From assembly GCA_003013855.2 (NCBI GenBank), contig PVNU02002362.1, positions 62,001 to 126,000 of the forward strand: a stretch of DNA of 64,000 nt, in the 5' to 3' direction. Of the stretch, positions 34,511 to 47,234 are shown one piece after another. The translations under genes and the position numbers were made by a program. Each line of letters opens with the position of its first letter. Position 1 is the stretch's first letter. The stretch is from Liriodendron chinense. Lineage: Eukaryota; Streptophyta; Magnoliopsida; Magnoliales; Magnoliaceae. The notes beneath the pieces were generated by a model. It worked only from the letters and a program-made list of their open reading frames with translations. It ran no database searches and was not told the DNA's origin.

Positions 34511-35404
34511 CATCTCAGAAGTAAATTGCGACCGAGACATCCAAAAGTGGTCGAGCGAAGAAAAGGCCAAAAGACGAAAAGCAGTCAAGCAAGAAATGAA
34601 CAGTTAGGAGAATATAAAGAGAAAGAAGGATCCAAACGACTAATGTGGGCAGCGATTCAGCTGCCATAACTGACGAAGTAATGAAGAGAAGAATTTGAAA
34701 GGCCGACGTGGTGACTCCTCAGCTGTTAAAACCGTTGAATTGAAGAGGAGGAACGTATAAAGGAACAGATACAACAAAAATTTATAAATAGGAGATAAAG
34801 TCGACAGAAGAAGGGGTCGAGTGCCAACTAAACCAAATCAAATATTGCAAATTATCGTGTTTCCTTTTATTTTGTTATCTGCGTTTCTTAGCGTAGTCTA
34901 TCTTAGCTTTCATTAGTCTAGTCATTTCCTCTTTTGAAATTATATCTCATGATAGAAAATCAATAGCTACTATCCAATAAGTAGTAGTGGTAATTATAAT
35001 AAAAGTCTACACTCATACGCTGGACTTTGTTTGATAGTATATTCAGTTCCGAAAGGTGAACTACATTTTATTCCAAGTGTGGACCCTCGCCGTTCCGCGC
35101 TCCCGAACGTTCTCCCTTCCCTTTCGGAAAAGAAGAGGGGTGCGTGCGCGCAAATCGCCATTTGTGCCACTGGCTTGCCTCATTCTCGAGGGCTTTGTTT
35201 GGTTGTCGTGTTAAGCTGGATGTGTTTAGATGAGTTTGTATAAGACCAGAGTCGCCACTAGCCAGTTACTTCGAATCTACAGTCCGCTAGACCCCGTAGA
35301 AACATTAGAGAAGGGGATCCGAAGATTCCTTCCCCTAAAATGACTCCTTATGATCTGCGGCCAGAGATTTGAGGTAAGGGATCACGGTTACAGGGTAGGA
35401 AGAG
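34511..35404. other. Older LTR-retrotransposon-like sequence, split by two insertions
   Basis: This piece joins to about 23200-23309 on the left (across the Sirevirus) and to 53314 on the right (across the Athila-like element), because both insertions have perfect 5 bp duplications. A TATA-like TTTATAAATAGG lies near 34779 on the plus strand. The minus strand has TGGCGACTCTGGTC near 35250, which resembles a primer site. No coding sequence was recognised. Whether it is one element or two abutting ones is unresolved. Confidence 0.5.
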
Positions 35405-35409
35405 GTTAG

Positions 35410-36971
35410 TGTTCGCTTCCCCAAGTGTAGGGTTGCGATGTAGTAATAAATCTCGGTAAGATCGAGGTCGATCCACAAGGACTTGTGTAGGAATTCACAA
35501 ACACATCCAATAGTGTCTATTAAGAGCTAACAACCAGATTTTGTATGAAATTGATGTAAGTAACAACTTTAAACTAATTTGAAGGTAAACAATTATAAAA
35601 AGGCACTAAGGGTTCAAGGATCCACTTGTAGCAAACCTTGATGTTCAATCCGCTGCGGTTTTTCAATTTCTCAACTAGAATAGATATTAAGATCTATCTA
35701 GCCGGATGGTAGAGCTGTTAAACCAAACAATCTGTCAAATCTAAGGCCAATGTATATGATTCACTCAATGCAAGCTAGGATGAGCATGCTCAATTGCATA
35801 GGTCAGTCCCAATTCCAATAAACTAAGTTCATAATCATGATCATCATTAAGTCCTGTCACCAGACAAAGCTAGATCATGATTTGAACTTGAATCAAATCA
35901 CATGCACAGTCCCATACATAATTCAGAAAACCAGAAAAGTAGAACTTCGGTAGGAAGTTCCTACATGAAGATAATAGTACTAGAGCGTACTCCAATTCCT
36001 CGGATCATAAAGGTTTAGACTAACACAAAGCAATTAAGAACTTAAGTAATTCTCCTAAACATCCATGAGTCATCATAAGATTAAGAAAAACTACTTAGAA
36101 CTTGTATAAACTTCAAACCATTGTTCATAAACATGGAATTCAATCTTAAAACCAACTAAAAATGAATTGAAACATCTTAGATCCACTACAAGCTTCACCT
36201 CTTAGCCCTAGCTAAGAGGTTTAGCCGTTCATGATCCAAGGAAACATGAAACAACTAAGAAAAACATAAAACAGTAAAACAAACTAGATGGAGTTGTGGA
36301 ACTCCGAAATCCACTTCAACCGCCTCCCACCTTACTCAAACTCTTCTAAGATACCCTAGGAACGATTCCTAGGTGTCCTTTTATAGTGGGGAGGGTCTGC
36401 AACCTTGAAAACTTCCAGAATTTGCGTAAACATACGTAGTGCGCAGAGAATTTCGGAACTTGTAGAACACACTTCGTTACGCAGACGACCGGTCGCACGA
36501 CCGGTCTGAGCCACTGGACGACCGGTCGCACGACCGGTCTCAAAAGCGTGAAAAACTTCCAGTGAGTTTTGGGAAATTCCGAATCCAGGATTTTAATTCA
36601 AGGACCGGTCGCACGACCGGTCGCAGCAGTGGACGACCGGTCACACGACCGGTCGTGAACAGTCCAGAGAGTTGTGGCCTCTGGATCCCCTCTGTTGAGT
36701 GTGCGGCCTTGGACGACCGGTCGGACGACCGGTCGTGGGTGTCTTCTTCTTCCTTCTTTTCTTCTCTTCTTTGCTTCTTTCTTCCACACTTTCCCACTTG
36801 GTCCTTTGGTCTTCTTTTCTTCTAAATAGCGTCCTTAAGTCTTCAATTAATGCTTCCTCTCTCTCATCCCTACAATCACAAATCCATGCATTAGTTTAGT
36901 CTATAAACTATAAAAACAAGCATAATGAGTGATGAATTGGGGTTAGAATATGCACAATTAAGAGCTCAACA
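35410..36971 (-). repeat. 3' LTR of Athila-like element 2 (1,562 bp)
   Basis: Starts (minus strand) TGTTGAGCTCTTAATTGTGC and ends GCGAACA. Compared with its partner it has one additional palindrome pair near 36520 and lacks one near 53020. Confidence 0.93.
36377..36734 (-). promoter_or_regulatory. LTR promoter: TATA and five GACCGGTC pairs
   Basis: Ten GACCGGTC palindromes (36487-36734) come as pairs with a four-base linker (GCAC, ACAC or GGAC), so centres lie 12 bp apart, not 10 as in the LTR at 4208-5857. TATA CTATAAAAGG is at 36377-36386, 100 bp below the array. Confidence 0.75.
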
Positions 36972-38102
36972 CACCCCCCAACCAGCATTTTGCTAGTCCC
37001 GAGCAAAACATGCGTGAAATCAATTCCATTCTCCAAAACTCAACTCTCCCTTAGAAACCATTCTTCTATACATCCTAAGACATACAAGTATAAAATTCAA
37101 AAATATTAGGTGACAGAGGTTGAAACTGTAAACCCTCAAAACATGACAAGCATTCATGTGAAATTCCCGCTGATTGGTTGATAAATAAAAGAACTTGAAC
37201 AAATTCAACCGAGTGTGCATAGTGAAAATTCATCTCATGAGTTTCTAGGATTATGTTCTTCATAGATCAACCAGACTAGAGATCTCAAGGTATATAGAGT
37301 AACAACAAGCTAATGACGGGAATTTGCCTTACTGTCCTTCCGACAACTTTCACACTACGTCCCATTTCCGGCTTTGGTTACGGGTACACCATCCCCTGGT
37401 TGGTAATAGGTAGCCCCAATGGGAATTTTCCAACATTTTCCCATCTTTCCCAATTTCATCCTTCCTTTTCCTTTTTCTTTTAAATTAGATAGGATTTTTT
37501 GAAATCCATATCTTTCGTTATTTTCCCATGGACAAGGATGGACAAAGTGCCCCGGCTTGATTTCTCAGCACCTTAAATCAAAGTCTAGCTAACCCACAAA
37601 TCACATAATTCTTTCAACTCATGAAAATCGTGTAATGTGAACTAGGTGTAAAAGTGTTCAAATTTTCTATCAATCACATAAGTAGGGGACTTCACATATA
37701 AAACCATTATGCTATGAGAAATTCTAGACATACAACCTCATACACTTCATATCTCCTCCTCTTATGCTCATATCATCTTGAATGCATAGAAACAAAGTTT
37801 TCCAAAAGACTTTTGAATTTTAGGAAAATTGAAAAATTTCTACATAATTACTCGAAATGTTACAAAACGCTGGATTCATCCAAGTGATCCTACACCCCCA
37901 ACCAAATCTTGCATTGTCCTCAATGTAAAAGATGTGCAATAAGCAAAACATGAGAGCAATTTGAAAATAAAAGGGAGTGAGGAATGATAGTACCTGAGAC
38001 AGTGAAAAGTGGAATTCTTCCTCCTTCTAGCAAACCTAAGCAAAAGTAAACTAAAGCAAGAAAATCCTAATCCTAACTATTCTATACCTCCATCAGACTA
38101 GG
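36972..38102 (-). other. 3' non-coding interior of Athila-like element 2, with PPT
   Basis: On the minus strand the end reads TGGTTGGGGGGTG directly before the 3' LTR, preceded by a TTTTGCT-loop-AGCAAAA hairpin (about 36989-37009), both typical of this lineage. The rest is non-coding. It is interrupted at 38103-38107 by the nested element. Confidence 0.75.
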
Positions 38103-38659
38103 AGATCTGTCACGCCCTGAAATCCGAGTCTCGAGTACAACAACCCAAGGCCCGAGTTCCAGAGTGCGAATTTAATCCAATCATAACCTTTAGAGAAATT
38201 CCATTCCACATACCACAATAATACTAAACTAAAGTACTTTATTAATCATAACTTAAATCTCAAATTATAATTTAAATCAAACAACTACATTTACTTTGCA
38301 AAACATTTAAATCTACTAAAGTCTGTTTCAAACATCTTCAAAAAGAAGTAAATTAAACCACCTAATCTAGGATAAGTCTTCTAATAAAAATAGTCGTCCA
38401 GATATTCTGCTTCAGCCGCTCCTCCTTCCTCTTGAAATCCTGCAGGAACCGTGGTGATTTTGGTGAGCTAAAGCCCAGTGAGGTCATTTCCATCACAGGT
38501 AATATTCCAGTTAATAAGAGATTAGATGTAAAATATCAACAGACAGTATTGTATGAAATATACGAGGATAAGATTATGATTAATACACTTTATGTTTTAT
38601 CATGAATGGAACATGATTATCATGATGTCATGTATGTTATGATACATGTGAGAGCAACA

Positions 38660-38950
38660 ACCGTCTAGGAACTCGCTGCCACTGAACATTAAGAACCTGT
38701 CGCAAATCAACCATGCTCACCTAACCGGTACAGCGAGGCAGCAAATCAACCATACACGCCAGTGGGCAAATCAACCATGCATTACTGATCCAACCTTTCA
38801 AATCAACCATGCTCAATAAGTGAAACGACCAGAACTCGCTGCCACTGAACATTAGGAACCTGTCGCAAATCAACCATCCTCACCTAACCAGTACAGCGAG
38901 GCGACAAATCAACCATGCACGCCAGGAGTCAAATCAACCATGCTCCTGTT
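38660..38950 (-). repeat. Repeated CAAATCAACCATG words in the LTR leader
   Basis: Seven copies of CAAATCAACCATG or near variants occur at irregular spacing, inside two larger units of ~170 bp (starting CGCTGCCACTGAACATTA). On the transcribed minus strand most copies supply an upstream ATG. The other LTR has the same cluster at about 46135-46410. Confidence 0.8.
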
Positions 38951-39657
38951 CTGTCGCAGTGTATAATGAATACGTATGTCATGAGTTATGAAAACACGTC
39001 TTCAAGCATACAATGTATCTCAAACTCAATTCCATCCATACCATGCATGCATTACCTTTATTTACGTGGTTCTCAATTTATACCCTAAGTTATTGTTAAT
39101 TACCAAAGTTGAGAAATATGTACATCACGTTAGATTTTATATCAATGGCAATGTCTTGAGTATCAAGGTTTAAGTTACGTTTATTCAGGCCTTTCATGTG
39201 TTAACTAGGAAATTCTGACAAAAGAAAATCAATAAGAAAAGAGGAGGAGATTGAGATTTGGATCTACAACAATCCGAACATCTTATTAATTTATAGACAT
39301 TGAAGATGGACCCCTCACTTGGAATTCTAACACGCACTTATTAGAACCAACTAAGAATTCGGAAAGGAGCCTCAAAATTTCTATAGTAAAAACAAAAGAA
39401 CAAGAAGAAAACCAATAAGGAATATTATAAAGTGGATCACTCACTTGCGGCTTCCTTAAACTTGAAAAGTAACGAACTGAGTCGACTCAGTGAGTGGACT
39501 CAGATAAGAGAAAAGACTTCTCCTTTCTTCTTTCTTCTTTCTTCCTTCTTTCTTTCTTCTTTCTTTCTTTCCTTTGCTGGAGCAGGGTCCAGCAGTGCTG
39601 CAGCACAGCAACACCACTTTCTCCCACACTCTCTCTCTCCTTCTCTCTCTCTAACGG

Positions 39658-39660
<3 letters not shown>

Positions 39661-39705
<45 letters not shown>
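39661..39705 (+). repeat. (CT)n microsatellite in 3' LTR
   Basis: About 22 uninterrupted CT units; with the TTTCTTC tract at 39520-39580 it creates the low-complexity open frames seen here, which are not genes. Confidence 0.95.
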
Positions 39706-39710
<5 letters not shown>

Positions 39711-39755
39711 CTCTTTCTCTTGCGTAGGATCTGCCCTCTCCCTTGCTGGGAGAGG

Positions 39756-39767
39756 GGTTTTTATAAC
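39756..39767 (-). promoter_or_regulatory. TATA box of chromovirus 3' LTR
   Basis: GTTATAAAAACC on the minus strand; the 5' LTR has the same box at 47268-47279. Perfect palindromes GGTCAACGCGTGTTGACC (near 40372) and GCAGCGGTAACGCTGC (near 40304) lie more than 500 bp upstream. A small CCGAC-loop-GTCGG hairpin lies about 10 bp upstream. Confidence 0.7.
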
Positions 39768-40851
39768 TACACTAAGACCGACTCAACGTCGGATCTGTTC
39801 GCAACCCGGCGCGCACAAAGACTCCTACGCCCACTTGATCCAATCATTGCGACTTTATACGTTGTCTGATCCATCTATATTTTCAGATGTTTACTAACAT
39901 GAGGGTGGCCCATCGAATGGATGGTTTGGATCAAACAATAGGGCCCACCCTAGTGCACGTACGACGGTCGTTTGTCAACAGCGATCGGACGCTGTTTCAT
40001 TTGAATTTGCAATCTACTGTTGCTTGTGCTCCAAGAAATCCGAATAAGTGGTCATGTTTACGGTCGATTTTGTAGGAGGATTCCTACCCAAGAATCCCTG
40101 GTCGAAAGGGCGATCGAAGACGTTTCTATTTTCGGAATTACTTCCCGCGTAAGGTTTCTTGCGCTGGAGTTTATGAGCTCCTAACAGTGTTACAACGGTA
40201 GTAGTTTACTCAAGCTTGGTCGGAATTCCCCTCCGCACTAGATGGACGGCTTGGATCAACTGATGGGGTCCACCATGATGGACGGTGCGAGCCGTTAATG
40301 GGGGCAGCGGTAACGCTGCCGCTGTATCAGCGTTCGAAGAGGAAGCGTCCTCCGCATGCGTGTGAAACGCGGTCAACGCGTGTTGACCGAACGCGTGACG
40401 TGCACGCTGCACGTGGGTCCCACCATGATGTATATGTAAAATCTACTCCGATCATCAGGTAGGCCACGGGTTTTTAGGATATGACACAAAAAATGAGACA
40501 GTTCCGAAGTTAGATGGCCCACTTATGGCCCGATTTCTGATTAGGGTACTTGTAGGATGATCAGAGGGTTGAAATTTGATGTGTATGGTTAGATCGTGTC
40601 CTAGAACTAGTATATAGAGTTTTGTACGAAAATGATCACCAGAAGTTATGATACTTGAAAATGGCCATATAACTTAAGTTATGTAATTTAACAATGTTAA
40701 AGTTATTTAGTTGCTTAACTAATCAATTAAACTACCAATAAAATTATTCTAGAACTTTCAAGTTAATCACATTATTATTATTGTAAGGATCCGGGTTGTT
40801 ACATTCTACCCTCCTAAAAGAAAAAATTTCGTCCTCGAAATTAAACGTACC

Positions 40852-42235
40852 TCAAAATAATTCTATGTATTTTTCTCGGATTTCATCTTCACGTTCCCAA
40901 GAAGCTTCTTCAACCTCTTGATTACTCCATTGTACTTTAACAAGTGGTATCGTTTTGGTACGGAGTACTTGTTCCTTTCTGTCTAGAATTTTAACCGGCT
41001 TCTCAATGTATGTAGTATCTTCTCGAATTTCCAAAGGCTGCCAGTCGATGACGTGAGAAGTATCTTGTTCATACTTTCTTAACATGGAAACATGGAAAAC
41101 GTTATGAATACTCGATAATTGAGGTGGCAAGGCAAGTCTGTATGCTACGGCGCCAACTTTAGCTAATACTTCAAATGGTCCGATGTACCTTGGAGCTAAT
41201 TTTTGCTTTTTCCCAAATCGCATGACTCCTTTCATCGGAGAAACTTTCAAAAACACATGATTGCCCATGAAGAATTCTAAATCCTTCCTTCGATTATCTG
41301 CATAACTCTTCTGTCAGCTTTGGGCAACACGGATACGTTCCTTAATAACTGCAATCTTCTCAGAAGTCTGTTGTACAAGCTCAGGTCCTAACAACGCTTT
41401 CTTGCCCACTTCTGTCTAGCAGCTAGGAGATCTACAAGGTCAACCATAGAGTGCTTCAAACGGTGCCATTCCAATAGTCGACTGATAATTATTATTGTAT
41501 GCAAACTCTATTAGAGGAAGATGATCGTCCCAATTTTCCTTAAAATCTAGAACACAACACCTGAGCATGTCTTCTAATATCTGATTCACTCTTTCTGTCT
41601 GGCCGTCAGTCTGCGGATGAAACGTTATACTATAATCCAGTTTAGTTCCCAATGCTGCTTGAAGACCTTTCCAGAATCAAGAAACAAACCTAGGGTCACG
41701 ATTGGAAATAATCGAAACAGGCACCCCATGAAGTCTCACAATTTCCTTGATATATAACTTACTCAACTCTTCTAAGGAGTTATTCATTTGTACTGGTAGA
41801 AAATGTGCTGATTTAGTTAATTTGTCTACAATTACCCACACTGCATCATGATTTTTCCCTGACTTCGGTAGCCCCATAACAAAATCCATGGATATACCAT
41901 TTCCATTTTGCGATTTCCAATGGTTGTAGTAGTCCAGAAGGTCTCTGGTGTTCGGCTTTAACCTGTTGACAGGTGAAACACTTGGACATGAAATTTGCGA
42001 TCTCTTTCTTCATGTTATTCCACCAATATGTCCTGCGAACGTCGCGATACATCTTCGTGCTTACAGGATGTATTGTTAACTTTGATCTATGGGCTTCTTC
42101 CAAAATTTCTTTCTTTAGTTCTTCGACGTTAGGCACGCACACTCTTCCTCGATACTTGATTGCTCCGTCTGCCCCTACTTTCCATTCAATTGTTGCCTCG
42201 GTGGCTACAACTGAAATTCGATCTTGGAGCCACAT
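40852..42235 (-). pseudogene. Chromovirus integrase and chromodomain, broken
   Basis: Reading leftwards, 41846-42235 has the zinc domain (HRSKLTIHPVSTKMYRDV...CFTCQQVKAEHQ). A frameshift leads to 41677-41889 with the first catalytic Asp region (MDFVMGLPKSGKNHDAVWVIVDKLTKSAHF, given in parts: VDKLTKSAHF) and the second Asp (SNRDPRF). A TGA near 41670 precedes 41440-41652 with HPQTDGQTERVNQ and the catalytic Glu. After stops, 40852-41268 has the GPF/Y module (PRYIGPFEVL, YRLALPPQL, VFHVSMLRKY) and a chromodomain-like tail (VKVQWSNQEVEEASWE). Such tails guide integration to marked chromatin. At least four lesions. Confidence 0.9.
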
Positions 42236-42361
42236 GTCCTACTTTTGAGCTTCTATGATTCGGGTCACCAACGTTGGCTGGATCGTCGAATTTCCAAGGA
42301 AAGTCATGGTGCTATTTTTCAATTGTTGGATCTCGTAGTCCTTGACATTTTCTAACAATTT

Positions 42362-43966
42362 TCATTCTTGCATTGCGAGGGTCGCGGCAAGTAATTGTTT
42401 CTTCCTACTCAAAGTATCGGCCACCACATTTGCCTTGCCCGGATGGTAATAGATGTCAAAATAATAGTCTTTTAGGAATTTTAGCCATCTTCTCTGCCTC
42501 ATGTTCAACTCCTTTTGATCAAATAGATATTTAAGACTCTTATGATCAGTGTATAATTCAAACTGTTCCCCATACAAATAATGTCTCCATATTTTCAAAG
42601 CGAAGATGACCGCAGCAAGCTCTAAATCGTGAGTTGGGTAATTTTGTTCATGTTTCTTCAACTGCCTGGAGCCGTAAGCGATCACCCTTCCATTCTGTGT
42701 AAGAATACATCCCAACCCTTGGTGAGAGGCATCCGTGTAGACGACAAATTTTTCTCCTTCCGCTGGGATCGTTAATATCGGTGTCGACGTTAAGTGCCTC
42801 TTAAGCCTTGTAAATGCTAATTCGCAACTGTTGTCCCATGTAAAGGTCTTACTCTTCCCCGTTAGACTGGTTAACGGTCTCGCAATTTTAGAAAACCCAT
42901 CGATAAACCTCCTGTAATAGCCTGCCAAACCCAGGAAACTTCGTACTTCAGATGCATTTGTGGGTTGTTCCCAGTTAATCATAGCTTCGATCTTCGTTGG
43001 GTCTACTGAGATTCCCTTTTCCGACACAACATGTCTTAGAAATTTTACTTCTTTCTTCCAAAACTCACACTTTTTGAGTTTCGCATAAAATTGGTTATCT
43101 TTGAGGATCTGTAACACAGTCCTAAGGTGTTCCTCGTGTTCCTCATAGGTCTTGGAGTAGATGAGGATGTCATCAATGAAAACTATGACACACTGATCGA
43201 GGTAAGGCTTGAACACCCTATTCATTAAGTCCATAAACACTGCCGGAGCATTCGTGAGCCCGAAAGGCATAACCAGGAACTCATAGTGACCGTAACGTGT
43301 CCTGAAGGCGGTTTTAGGTATGTCTGGATCCTTGATTCTTAACTGATGGTACCCTGACCTCAAATCTATTTTGGAGAAATATCGAGCTCCCCTCAATTGA
43401 TCAAATAGGTCATCGATACGAGGTAGAGGGTTTTTATTTTTAATTGTGACCTTGTTAAGTTGACGATAATCAATGCATAGCCTCATCGAGCCGTCCTTCT
43501 TTTTCACAAATAGGACCGGAGCTCCCCAAGGTGATGTGCTGGGCCTTATAAATCCTTGATCTAACAGTTCTTGAATATGCTTCTTTAGTTCTCTTAATTC
43601 CAATGGGGCCATGCAGTATGCTGCTCTAGAAATCGGGGCGGTCCCTGGTACCAATTCGATGGAGAAGTCCACTTCCCTTCGAGGGGGCAATCCCGGGATT
43701 TCTTGGAACACGACAGGAAATTTGTTAACTATGTGTATTTGTTCAGTATGGGTTTCCTGGTCTTCCATTTCGGATAGCGCTGCCATGCATATTATTGATC
43801 TACATGTCTGCCCCCATGAAATATGATGACTGGTCGATTTGGGGTGGAGATGGTTACTGTCTTTTCGTAACAGTCTAAGGTGGCGTGATGTGCGGCTAAC
43901 TAATCCATTCCAAGGATAATCTCGAATCCCATCATATCCATGACGATTAGATTTGCTGGCAAGCAA
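42362..43966 (-). pseudogene. Chromovirus reverse transcriptase-RNase H
   Basis: A long 534-codon frame carries RT motifs CIDYRQLNKVTIKNKNPLPR, SKIDLRSGYHQLRI and MPFGLTNAPAVFMDLMN with the catalytic box FIDD, then the connection region (SFLGLAGYYRRFI). RNase H follows (VYTDASHQGLGCILTQ, LELAAVIFALKIWRHY, YTDHKSLKYLFDQ, GKANVVADTLSRK). The domain itself is intact, but the frame is out of phase with the protease at 43900-44178 and is stopped before integrase. The first residues before about position 55 are out-of-family sequence, so the Met at 43966 is not a natural start. Confidence 0.93.
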
Positions 43967-45431
43967 GCCTCGCCTATCAAGATGGGGTAGTCCTTACATA
44001 TTCGATCTAACACTACCGATCTACCAATGGGTGTGGCAATAGTTAGTTTCCTATCCATGTTCTCACTAACCAATTCCAAAGAAGTGACCAGGGATGCAGA
44101 AATGAATGAGTGTGTAGCCCCAGTATCAAACAAAGCTTTGGCAGGTGATGTGAATATAAAAAGCGTACCTTCGACCAATTTGCATTATGATTAGGTGGGG
44201 CATCTGTGATTACGTAGCACTGTGCTGCTGCCTCATCAGGAACTGGTTCTTCTTCAGGTGGCATTTCTTCATAATCTTGTGCTGTTTTAGGTTCCCCTGC
44301 TGGTGGGGCTACTGCGTAAACCCGCCCTTGAGCTTGCTGTCTTGGAGGTTGGGTACCAGGCCTCGTAATTGAGAAGGGTTGTGTTTGTTGCGGCCAGGTC
44401 TGTTGAGAGTATTGAGGAGGCCTCTGTTGTTGCATGGGTGGACGTTGTTGTGGCTGTGCATATTGGGATGGTGGAATGCGTGGCTGGGATACCGGGCGAG
44501 ATGGTCCCTAGGCCAATAAAGGGCATGAAGATCGCATGTGAGCCACCTTATAACATCTCCCCTGGAATTGATTGCTGCCTGATGGAGGTGGGGGTGCAGA
44601 ACTTCTCATCATTTTCAGTCTCTTATCCGAATGTTGGGGTAGTGCGATAGATGACGCCTTGTTTTTTGACCCTGTATCGGACTTTTTCTGTTCCCGATCC
44701 TTCCAAAACTCCTCAAAGTCTCTCTCCACCACCAAGGCCTTATTAAAGACCTCCATGTAAGTCGTTAGTTCGAAGGCCCGCACTCTGCTGCGTATAGGTG
44801 GTTTGAGGCCGCTCTCAAATTTTCGAGCCTTATCCTCTTCTTCTCATACCATAGAAGTGGCATACCTTGCTAACTCCATAAACTTGGCTTCATACTGTCT
44901 GACGGAGAGTTTTCCTTGCTCCAATCTCATGAATTCCACTATCTTCTGATCTCGCATTGTCTTTGGGAAGTATTGTTTATTAAATTTGTTGCAGAATGAG
45001 TCCTAGGTCCATACAGTGCCTGCGGCAACTGATCTCACCATGGATTTCCACCAATGGTACGCTTCTCCCTCGAGTACAAATGTGGCTAAAGTGACTTTCT
45101 CTTCGTCTCTGCATCCCATTGCCTCAAAGAGTTTCTCCATTTCGTTTCGCCAATGTTCTGCTTCGTTCGAGTCGGGTGATCCTTTAAATGAGGGGGGTCG
45201 TAACCGTTTGAATCTTTCCAGTAACCTACCTGAATTTTCGTGAGTGGTTGGAGGGGGTATCAGATTATTCTGGTAATTCTGAAGTGCAATAACATTGACC
45301 ACAGTCCCCAACACTTTCATCATTTCGTGTAGCAGTTGGTTTTGCTCAGCCAACCCTGGAATTGATGTCGTTGTATTGTTGGTAGCGGGTGGGGTGGAGG
45401 GCGTACCGTTTTGCTCGCTACGACCCGTCAT
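43900..45431 (-). pseudogene. Chromovirus gag-protease, fragmented
   Basis: Gag starts with MTGRSEQNGTPST at 45431; the capsid core has RLRPPSFKGSPDSNEAEHWR and VLEGEAYHWWKS (45003-45431). After a stop, the frame runs through a segment with KARKFESGLKPP-like sequence (about 44800-45000) into 44508-44783 with GRCYKVAHMRSSC, a damaged zinc knuckle. A Gln/Pro-rich linker (44043-44435) leads to the protease at 43900-44178 with LFDTGATHSFIS and IILGMD. Several stops and at least two frame changes separate the pieces. Confidence 0.88.
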
Positions 45432-45556
45432 GGTTAATCTACGAGTTAAGTAGAATCATAAGTTAATACTCAATGGGGTTGGTGCCATCAAAGGACTAGA
45501 TTATTCACCTTCATCTAACCTAACCCATAACCATAGGCACTGGAATCTCAAAATTC

Positions 45557-45568
45557 TCTTTGATACCA
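45557..45568 (-). other. Primer binding site, initiator-Met type
   Basis: The minus strand reads TGGTATCAAAGAG three bases after the LTR end at 45572. Confidence 0.88.
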
Positions 45569-45571
45569 AGC

Positions 45572-47172
45572 TGTCACGCCCAGAAATCCGAGTCTCGAGT
45601 ACAACAACCCAAGGCCCGAGTTCCAGAGTGCGAATTTAATCCAATCATAACCTTTAGAGAAATTCCATTCCACATACCACAATACTACCAAACTAATGTA
45701 CTTTATTAATCATAACTTAAATATCAAATTGTAATTTAAATCAAACAATTACATCTACTCTGCAAAACATTTAAATCTACTAAAGTCTGTTTCAAACATC
45801 TTTAAAAAGAAGTAAATTAAACCACCTAATTTAGGATAAGTCTTCTAATAAAAATAGTCGTCCAGATATTCTGCTTCAGCTGCTCCTCCTTCCTATTGAA
45901 ATCCTGCAGGAACTGTGGTGATTTTGGTGAGCTAAAGCCCAGTGAGGTCATTTCCATCACAGGTAATATTCCAGTTAATAAGAGATTAGATGTAAAATAT
46001 CAACAGACAGGATTGTATGAAATATACAAGGATAAGGTTATGATTAATACACTTTATATTTTTATCGTGAATGGAACATGATTATCATGATGTCATGTAT
46101 GTTATGATACGTGTGAGAGCAACAACCGTCTAGGAACTCGCTGCCACTGAACATTAAGAACCTGTCGCAAATCAACCACGCTCACCTAACCGGTATAGCG
46201 AGGCGGCAAATCAACCATGCACGCCAGTGGGCAAATCAACCATGTACTACTGATCCAACCTCGCAAATCAACCATGCTCAATAAGTGAAACGACCAGAAC
46301 TCGCTGCCACTGAACATTAGGAACCTGTCACAAATAAACCATGCTCACCTAACTGGTACAGCGAGGCGGCAAATCAACCATGCACGCCAGGAGTCAAATC
46401 AACTATGCTCCTGTTCTGTCGCAGTGTATAATGAATGCGTATGTCATGAGTTATGAAAACACTTCTTCAAGCATACAATGTATCTCAAACTCAATTCCAT
46501 CCATACCATGCATGCATTACCTTTATTTACGTGGTTCTCAATTTATACCCTAAGTTATTGTTAATAACGAAAGTTGAGAAATATGTACATCACGTTAGAT
46601 TTTATATCAATGGCAATGTCTTGAGTATCAAGGTTTAAGTTACGTTTATTCGGGCCTTTCATGTGTTAACTAGGAAATTCTAACAAAAGAAAATCAATAA
46701 GGAAAGAGGAGGAGATTGAGATTTGGATCTACAACAATCCTAACATCTTATTAATTTATAGACATTGAAGATGGACCCCTCACTTCGAATTCTAACACGC
46801 ACTTATTAGAACCAACTAATAATTTGGAAAGGAGCCTCAAAATTTCTATAGTAGAAACAAAAGAACAAGAAGAAAACCAATAAGGAATATTATAAGGTGG
46901 ATCACTCACCTGCGGCTTCCTTAAACTTGAAAAGTAACGAACTGAGTCGACTCAGTGAGTGGACTCAGTTAAGAGGAAAGACCCCTCCTTTCTTCTTTCT
47001 TCTTTCTTCTTCCTTCTTCTTTCTTCTTTCTTCCTTCTTTCTTTCTTTCTTCTTCTTTCTTCTTTCTTCTTTCTTTCTTTCCTTTGCTGGAGCAGGGTCC
47101 AACAGTGCTGCAGCACAGCAAGACCACTTTCTTTCACACTCTCTCTCTCCTTCTCTCTCTCTAACGGCTTCT

Positions 47173-47234
<62 letters not shown>

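Larger units (their letters stand above)
38108..40803 (-). repeat. 3' LTR of chromovirus (2,696 bp)
   Basis: A long LTR with a CT microsatellite (39661-39705), a polypyrimidine tract, a TATA box (39756-39767) and a segment upstream of it (about 39880-40500) that contains words of the window's MITE family. Confidence 0.95.

Noticed and set aside
39432..39869. Ser/Leu-rich open frames over the CT and TTTCTTC tracts (also 46897-47409)
   Set aside because: They are direct translations of microsatellites in the LTRs, with no domain and no conservation beyond the repeat.
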